From assembly GCA_028698525.1 (NCBI GenBank), contig JAQVDB010000015.1, positions 1 to 38,086 on the forward strand: DNA of 38,086 bases, read 5' to 3'. Under the pieces are notes generated by a model that was not told the origin of the DNA, made no database searches, and saw only the letters and a program-made list of their open reading frames with translations. Shown piece after piece: positions 33,808 through 38,086 of this stretch. This DNA is from Clostridia bacterium. Its GTDB lineage: Bacteria > Bacillota > Clostridia > JAQVDB01. A program made the position numbers and the translations under genes. Position 1 is the first letter of the stretch. The number at the start of each line of letters is the position of its first letter.

Positions 33808-34605
33808 ATGGGTGAGGTAATTGTGATAACTTCCGGAAAAGGTGGAGTAGGTAAGACTACAACAACTGCTAATATTGGCGCAGGATTAGCGCTTTTAGGT
33901 AAAAGTGTTGTGCTGGTAGATGCGGATATTGGGCTTAGAAATCTAGATGTAGTGATGGGACTTGAGAACAGGATAGTTTATGATCTTGTAGATGTAGTAG
34001 AGGGTGTTTGTAGGCTAAAACAAGCGTTGATAAAAGACAAAAGATTCGAAAGTCTTTTTCTGCTAGCTGCAGCACAGACTAGGGATAAAACAGCTATTAG
34101 CCCTGAACAGATGAAAAAACTATGTGACGAATTAAAGGAGAGGTTTGACTATATTATTGTTGATTGTCCTGCAGGCATAGAACAAGGGTTTAAAAATGCC
34201 ATAGCTGGGGCAGATAATGCTGTAGTTGTAACGGTTCCAGAGGTATCTTCTGTGAGGGATGCAGACAGGATAATAGGATTATTGTCTGCAAATGAGATAT
34301 TTAACCCTAAATTGATAATAAACAGATTAAAAGTCGATATGGTAAAACGAGGAGACATGATGAATATAGATGATACTATTGATATTTTAGGTATTGATCT
34401 TTTGGGCGTTATTCCTGATGATGAAAAGATTGTTATTTCCACAAACCGGGGAGAACCAGTGATTATTGATGATAAATCGATGGCATCAGAGGCTTATAGG
34501 AATATTTCTAAAAGAATAGTGGGAGAAGAAGTTCCTATAATGAATATGGAAGTAGAAGAAGGATTTTTATCAAAATTGAAAAAGATTTTCGGCATTAGGG
34601 CATAA
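33808..34605 (+). CDS. minD: Septum site-determining ATPase MinD
   Basis: MinD is the membrane-associated ATPase that recruits MinC and, when stimulated by MinE, oscillates or is cleared from midcell. The deviant Walker A motif is KGGVGKTT at about 11-18, followed by VDADIGLRNLD and VDCPAGIEQG. The C-terminus ends in an amphipathic membrane-targeting helix (FLSKLKKIFGIRA). The length of 265 residues is normal. AGGAGGAA precedes the ATG. Confidence 0.98.
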   Translation: MGEVIVITSGKGGVGKTTTTANIGAGLALLGKSVVLVDADIGLRNLDVVMGLENRIVYDLVDVVEGVCRLKQALIKDKRFESLFLLAAAQTRDKTAISPEQMKKLCDELKERFDYIIVDCPAGIEQGFKNAIAGADNAVVVTVPEVSSVRDADRIIGLLSANEIFNPKLIINRLKVDMVKRGDMMNIDDTIDILGIDLLGVIPDDEKIVISTNRGEPVIIDDKSMASEAYRNISKRIVGEEVPIMNMEVEEGFLSKLKKIFGIRA

Positions 34606-34639
34606 GCAGTACTTTACTAATATTAAGGGGGAAAATGGT

Positions 34640-34930
34640 TTGCTGGACTTATTTAAATTCTTTTCGAAAGAACAGTCAACTAGTAAGGATATAGCAAAAG
34701 AAAGATTAAAAATGGTACTGGTGAATGACAGATCTAACGTTTCTCCGAAATTTCTCGAAATGCTTAAAGGGGATATTGTAGATGTGATATCTAACTATAT
34801 GGAAGTAGAGGAGAAAGACATGAATGTTAAGTTCACAAGGACAATAAGGGAAGATGATACACCAGTACAGACATTGGTAGCTAATATTCCCATAAAAAAA
34901 GTAAAAAATATAGGCAAGAATACATATTGA
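34640..34930 (+). CDS. minE: Cell division topological specificity factor MinE
   Basis: MinE stimulates MinD ATPase and restricts MinCD to the cell poles. The 96 residues begin with the membrane-binding LDLFKFFSK, then the MinD-contact region AKERLKMVLVNDRSNVSP and a dimerisation domain ending VANIPIKK. The start is TTG 34640 with AAGGGGGA eight bases upstream; the overlapping ATG at 34635 is in another frame. With MinE present and no DivIVA seen, the organism would use E. coli-style Min dynamics, which is common in clostridia. Confidence 0.93.
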   Translation: MLDLFKFFSKEQSTSKDIAKERLKMVLVNDRSNVSPKFLEMLKGDIVDVISNYMEVEEKDMNVKFTRTIREDDTPVQTLVANIPIKKVKNIGKNTY

Positions 34931-34997
34931 AAAATTCGTACATTTTCTTCAATATAATCAGTATTTTAGCTAAACAAAGCCATGAGGAGGGATATCA

Positions 34998-35399
34998 TTG
35001 GTTAAGGTTTTTTTAGGGAAAAAAGGTATAGGCAAAACCAAAAAACTTATAGAGATGGCCAATACATCTGTTGATAAGTGTGATGGAGGTATTATTTACT
35101 TAGATGATGATAGTCGTCATATTTATGACTTGAATTATAATGTAAGGTTTATTAATACCAAAGAGTTTGACATTAATGATTCTAAAGAGTTTTATGGTTT
35201 TATTTGTGGTATAATATCTGCTAATTATGACGTAAGAAAGATATTCATAGATGGGCTAATAAATATCGTAAGCGAAGACTTAAAGGATTTAAAAGGATTT
35301 TTTGATGGTTTGAAAAAGCTATCAAAAAAATTCACAGTGGACTTCATAATCGTAATAAATGCTGATCCGGAAGAAGTGCCGGATTTTTTAAATGTTTAA
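34998..35399 (+). CDS. Uncharacterised small P-loop protein downstream of minE
   Basis: This 133-residue protein starts with a Walker A motif GKKGIGKT at residues 7-14. A hydrophobic strand ending in Asp (KIFIDG, near 88) could act as Walker B, and FIIVINAD near the end is a further strand. It has no membrane helix and no recognisable second domain. It is short for a complete P-loop NTPase. The start is TTG 34998 with AGGAGG seven bases upstream. It is 67 bases after minE on the same strand and before a terminator, suggesting co-expression with minCDE. I do not recognise a characterised family; an ATPase linked to division is a guess. Confidence 0.75.
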   Translation: MVKVFLGKKGIGKTKKLIEMANTSVDKCDGGIIYLDDDSRHIYDLNYNVRFINTKEFDINDSKEFYGFICGIISANYDVRKIFIDGLINIVSEDLKDLKGFFDGLKKLSKKFTVDFIIVINADPEEVPDFLNV

Positions 35400-35410
35400 A
35401 GGCTAAATAA

Positions 35411-35468
35411 AAAAACTGGTATGAAAAGGAGGTCTATGGGAATTCACTTACCTTTTATACCAGTTTTT
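35411..35468 (+). terminator. Long imperfect hairpin terminator after the P-loop gene
   Basis: The arms 35411-35429 and 35451-35468 pair along 18 bp with a single bulged G, around a 21-base loop, and the 3' arm ends in TTTTT. The 5' arm and loop contain a strong Shine-Dalgarno-like AAAAGGAGG followed by ATG, opening a 15-codon frame that runs through the 3' arm. The likely role is termination; the embedded start site is discussed as a finding. Confidence 0.75.
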
Positions 35469-35564
35469 ATTCCATGTCTATAGAATATAATTTAATAAAT
35501 GCACATATGGGCAAAAATCCTGTGGAAATCACAATAAAAATTTAGTCGATAAGAAGGATTAAGT

Positions 35565-36518
35565 ATGCAAGATAGATATAATATTTATTCAAAGTATCTT
35601 AAAAAAAGGTACGGAGAAAAAGTTTATAAAATACCGATAAATATTCCCGTTTCATGTCCTAATAGAGATGGATGCATAGGGTATGGAGGGTGTATTTTTT
35701 GTGGCGACCAAGGAGCGGGTTTTGAAAGCTTATCAAACAGTATTCCTGTCAGCCAACAATTAATGACCAATATAGAATATATTGGAAGAAGATATAGTGC
35801 TAACAAGTTCATAGCATATTTTCAGAATTATACAAATACATATATGGAGCCCCAGAGGTTTGCCTCCTATATTGAAGAGGTCTGTATAAGCGATGTGGTA
35901 GCTATCTATATTTCAACAAGACCAGATAGTATAAATGAACAATATTTTAATATGTTTAAAGATATAAATAAGAAATATAATAAGGATATAGTTTTGGAGT
36001 TAGGACTGCAGACAGCTAATTATCATACACTAAGAAAGGTAAATAGAGGGCATACACTTGCAGAATTTATTGATACAGTCATAAATGCTAAAAAATATGG
36101 TGTCCAAGTATGTGCCCATCTTATTCTGAATTTACCCTGGGATGATATGGATGATGTTATTGAGAGTGCAAAGCTGGTTTCTGCAATGAGGGTTGACCAA
36201 GTAAAACTTCATTCTTTATATATTTTAAAAAACACCGTTATAGGGAACATGTATTTGAACGGTGATATAAATATAAGCAGTATGGATGATTATATAAACA
36301 GGGTTGTAACTTTTCTGGAATATTTGGCCCCTGATATAGTAGTTCAAAGGCTTATAGGAAGAGCCCCCGAACAAGAAACTTTGTTTGCAAACTGGAATAC
36401 AAGTTGGTGGAAAATCAAAGATTTGATAATTGAAAAGATGTTACAAAAAGATACTTATCAAGGCAAAAAATTCAATTATCTAGGAGGAAAAGTTTTAGAT
36501 TTGAAACTTAAAAAATAG
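35565..36518 (+). CDS. YhcC-type (TIGR01212) radical SAM protein
   Basis: This is a radical S-adenosylmethionine enzyme of the YhcC/YtqA type. Its cluster cysteines are Cys31, Cys43 and Cys46 in CPNRDGCIGYGGCIFC (CX11CX2C), with an extra Cys37. Family stretches AYFQNYTNTY, ISTRPDSI, LELGLQTA, HLILNLPWD and KLHSLYILKNT are present. The reaction of the family is not settled. AGAAGGA precedes the ATG. A TATAAT at 35486-35491 in the 96-base gap upstream may be its -10 but has no clear -35. 317 residues. Confidence 0.9.
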   Translation: MQDRYNIYSKYLKKRYGEKVYKIPINIPVSCPNRDGCIGYGGCIFCGDQGAGFESLSNSIPVSQQLMTNIEYIGRRYSANKFIAYFQNYTNTYMEPQRFASYIEEVCISDVVAIYISTRPDSINEQYFNMFKDINKKYNKDIVLELGLQTANYHTLRKVNRGHTLAEFIDTVINAKKYGVQVCAHLILNLPWDDMDDVIESAKLVSAMRVDQVKLHSLYILKNTVIGNMYLNGDINISSMDDYINRVVTFLEYLAPDIVVQRLIGRAPEQETLFANWNTSWWKIKDLIIEKMLQKDTYQGKKFNYLGGKVLDLKLKK

Positions 36519-36624
36519 GATTATAGGTATGGGATGTTAAAATATACTGGTATGGTGGAAATGTAAGGTTATTATGTCAAAATAATTACAACATATATTT
36601 AATGTATAGGTACAAAATAATAAT

Positions 36625-37029
36625 ATGCTGTGGAAATTTTTTTTATACGGAATATTAGGATGGTTGGTGGAGATTGTATGGACTGGTATGGGTTCATTAT
36701 TAAGAGGAAATTGGACACTTGCAAGCCATACATATTTATGGATGCTACCGGTGTATGGGAGTGCAGTTTTTTTAGAACCTATACATAACAGGATACGAAG
36801 ACACCCGTGGATAAGCAGAGGAATTTTATGGATGGGAGTGATTTTAGTTATCGAATATGTATCAGGTTGGCTTATACAGCAGGTCATAGGGGTTTGTCCA
36901 TGGGATTATTCAAACAATACCAACTTTTCTGTTAATGGATTTATTAGGCTAGATTATGCTCCAGCTTGGTTTATTGCAGGTCTATTATTTGAACATGTAC
37001 ACGATTATATATCAAAGATTAAGTTATAA
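36625..37029 (+). CDS. PF06541-type membrane protein (putative ABC transporter permease family)
   Basis: The 134 residues hold about three to four hydrophobic segments. The N-terminal FFLYGILGWLVEIVWTGMGSL, HTYLWMLPVYGSAVFLEPIH, WMGVILVIEYVSGWLIQ and PWDYS motifs match the family named putative ABC-transporter type IV (CmpB). Despite the name no ATPase or transport partner is nearby, and the function is unknown. The ATG has only a weak AGGT upstream, so the start is less certain. The 106-base gap before it shows no other feature. Confidence 0.75.
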   Translation: MLWKFFLYGILGWLVEIVWTGMGSLLRGNWTLASHTYLWMLPVYGSAVFLEPIHNRIRRHPWISRGILWMGVILVIEYVSGWLIQQVIGVCPWDYSNNTNFSVNGFIRLDYAPAWFIAGLLFEHVHDYISKIKL

Positions 37030-37072
37030 AAATATTTATATTTTTTAATTGCTATAGGATTTATATAAAAAT

Positions 37073-37100
37073 TTGACACACTATGTTTATATTGTATTAT
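37073..37100 (+). promoter_or_regulatory. Promoter for the nitroreductase gene
   Basis: A perfect TTGACA (37073-37078) is spaced 16 bases from TATTAT (37095-37100), about 47 bases before the ATG at 37147. Confidence 0.6.
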
Positions 37101-37146
37101 TTGGGTAATATATATTAGTGCTAGGATTTATTAGGGAGGTTAGAGA

Positions 37147-37641
37147 ATGAAGGCGATTACTGCAATAAAAGAGAGAAGAAGCATAAGAAAATATCAAAAA
37201 AAAGATATTCCAAAGGATGTTATTGAAGATATAGTAGATTGCGCTAGATTTGCTGCAAGTGCCAGAAACGAACAGCCTTGGGAATTCATAGCAATTAAAG
37301 AAAAACGCAAATTAAAAGATATAGCTAATTCGACTGAAAATGGGAAATTCATTGAAGGTGCTAATGCATGTATAGCAGTTTTTTGTAAGAATACTGCTAA
37401 ATATAAGGTTGAAGACGGCTGTGCTGCGACACAGAATATGTTGGTAGCAGCAAAAGCCCATGGTATATCGTCTTGTTGGGTAGCAGGCTATCAGAAGCCA
37501 TACAGTGATCGGATTTCAGATATTTTAAATGTACCTGAAGAATATACTTTAATTTCTCTTGTGTCTTTAGGATATTCTAATGAGCAGAAGACTGTCAATA
37601 AAAGGAGTCTTCAAGAAGTGTTACATTGGGAATCTTTTTAA
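37147..37641 (+). CDS. Small nitroreductase family flavoprotein
   Basis: Nitroreductase-family proteins bind FMN as dimers and reduce nitro compounds, quinones or other substrates with NAD(P)H. The N-terminal AIKERRSIRKYQKKDIP (FMN phosphate-binding RRSxRxY), ARFAASARNEQPWEFI and the later GISSCWVAGYQ match the short group of about 165 residues. AGGGAGG (about 37132-37138) precedes the ATG. It appears monocistronic with its own promoter and terminator. Natural substrate unknown. Confidence 0.9.
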   Translation: MKAITAIKERRSIRKYQKKDIPKDVIEDIVDCARFAASARNEQPWEFIAIKEKRKLKDIANSTENGKFIEGANACIAVFCKNTAKYKVEDGCAATQNMLVAAKAHGISSCWVAGYQKPYSDRISDILNVPEEYTLISLVSLGYSNEQKTVNKRSLQEVLHWESF

Positions 37642-37668
37642 AAGGCGGATTTAATATCCGCCTTTTTT
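37640..37668 (+). terminator. Intrinsic terminator after the nitroreductase gene
   Basis: AAAGGCGGAT (37641-37650) pairs with ATCCGCCTTT (37656-37665) over a 5-base loop, followed by more T residues. The adenines on the left allow weaker activity in the reverse direction for the convergent gene ending at 37706. Confidence 0.88.
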
Positions 37669-37705
37669 AATTTCATTAATCATATTCTCATTTTACAGAT
37701 GGTGA

Positions 37706-37942
37706 TTAATGTACTGCATTGGATATTGTAACTACCATATTTACTTCTCCGCCCCTTTGGGCTTCATCAAATAGCGCTTTTAATCCTTTCCATACTTCAT
37801 CTTCATCTCCGTGAATATGTGTACTGATAGAACCTACATTATATTCTATATTACTTTGCTTTAATGTCATAATAGAATTATCTATTATCGAAGTTGCGTC
37901 GTTTGTCTTTAATGGATATAGAGATGTTTCTGCACAAATCAT
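37706..37942 (-). CDS. YkoF/MTH1187-like thiamine-binding protein
   Basis: This 78-residue protein matches the single-domain thiamine-binding family (PF01910-like): an N-terminal ICAETSLYPLK strand, the central NVGSISTHIHGDEDEVW segment and a C-terminal GGEVNMVVTI strand. Family members bind thiamine or its pyrimidine moiety and may deliver it to a transporter. AAGGAGG lies eight bases before the ATG on the minus strand. I see no TPP riboswitch elements in the roughly 140 bases upstream that are in the window, and no thiamine transport genes, so ligand and partner are inferred. Confidence 0.78.
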   Translation of the reverse strand: MICAETSLYPLKTNDATSIIDNSIMTLKQSNIEYNVGSISTHIHGDEDEVWKGLKALFDEAQRGGEVNMVVTISNAVH

Positions 37943-38086
37943 GTGGTTGTCCTCCTTAAATTATCATCTATATTTAGTTTAATTAATACTGAAAGATTTA
38001 TTCTAAACAAAATATGGTTGTTATGTGAATTTATGGTGTTGGTTAAAGTGATTAAAAATAATATAAATGAGTATGATAATAGAGAA

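Noticed and set aside
37943-38086. TPP riboswitch upstream of the thiamine-binding protein gene
   Set aside because: The conserved CUGAGA and ACCUGA-type core is not present on the minus strand of this flank.
1-38086. CRISPR array, tRNA or rRNA genes, insertion sequences, prophage or replication origin
   Set aside because: No regularly spaced repeats, cloverleaf sequences, rRNA segments, transposase or integrase frames, or DnaA-box clusters were noticed on reading both strands.

Overview
This window looks like core chromosome from a low-GC, strictly anaerobic, probably spore-forming bacterium of the class Clostridia. The evidence is the AT-rich DNA, strong Shine-Dalgarno sites, frequent TTG and GTG starts, the order tig-clpP-clpX-lonB-lon-engB, a sporulation-type LonB, an electron-bifurcating [FeFe] hydrogenase, a sodium/proton-pumping Rnf complex, and linked mreBCD and minCDE genes. 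I see no rRNA, tRNA, CRISPR array, insertion sequence or prophage. I cannot name the genus from sequence alone.

Region 1 (333-8392) is protein quality control: trigger factor, ClpP, ClpX, LonB, Lon and the ribosome-assembly GTPase EngB. A perfect 56-bp palindrome lies between lonB and lon, and its right arm supplies the apparent -35 box of lon. A convergent EamA-family transporter (8393-9301, minus) shares a two-way terminator with engB; both stop codons lie inside the stem.

Region 2 (9527-14933) is one tightly packed operon: histidine phosphatase, MgtC-like membrane protein, SPOR-domain membrane protein, DRTGG protein, RsbW-like ATPase, a HydS-type [FeFe]-hydrogenase homologue, a second DRTGG protein and a PHP phosphoesterase. 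HydS-type proteins are thought to be sensors rather than catalysts. This one lacks the PAS domain usual for sensory hydrogenases and has Ala in place of the proton-transfer Cys. I consider this gene set the best candidate for a little-described signalling system in the window.

Region 3 (15123-20135) is the energy-conserving hydrogenase operon: HydC (NuoE-like), a kinase-like ATPase, a small thioredoxin-fold [2Fe-2S] protein lacking one cysteine, HydB (NuoF-like) and HydA. After a pair of half-size TauE/SafE permeases comes rnfCDGEAB (21270-26315). Together, HydABC would couple H2 to NADH plus ferredoxin, and Rnf would couple ferredoxin and NAD to an ion gradient. The HydS operon could report the H2 or redox state.

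Region 4 (26603-35399) is cell shape and division: DUF4321 protein, Maf, RadC, MreB, MreC, MreD, then PBP2 (mrdA), MinC, MinD, MinE and an uncharacterised small P-loop protein. An unexplained structured RNA appears to precede the DUF4321 gene. The end of the window holds a YhcC-type radical SAM protein, a PF06541-type membrane protein, a small nitroreductase and, on the minus strand, a thiamine-binding YkoF/MTH1187-like protein.

Several starts were moved from the longest open frame to a start with a proper ribosome binding site: clpX, lonB, lon, the HydS-like gene, the second DRTGG gene, hydC, rnfA, mreC and mrdA.
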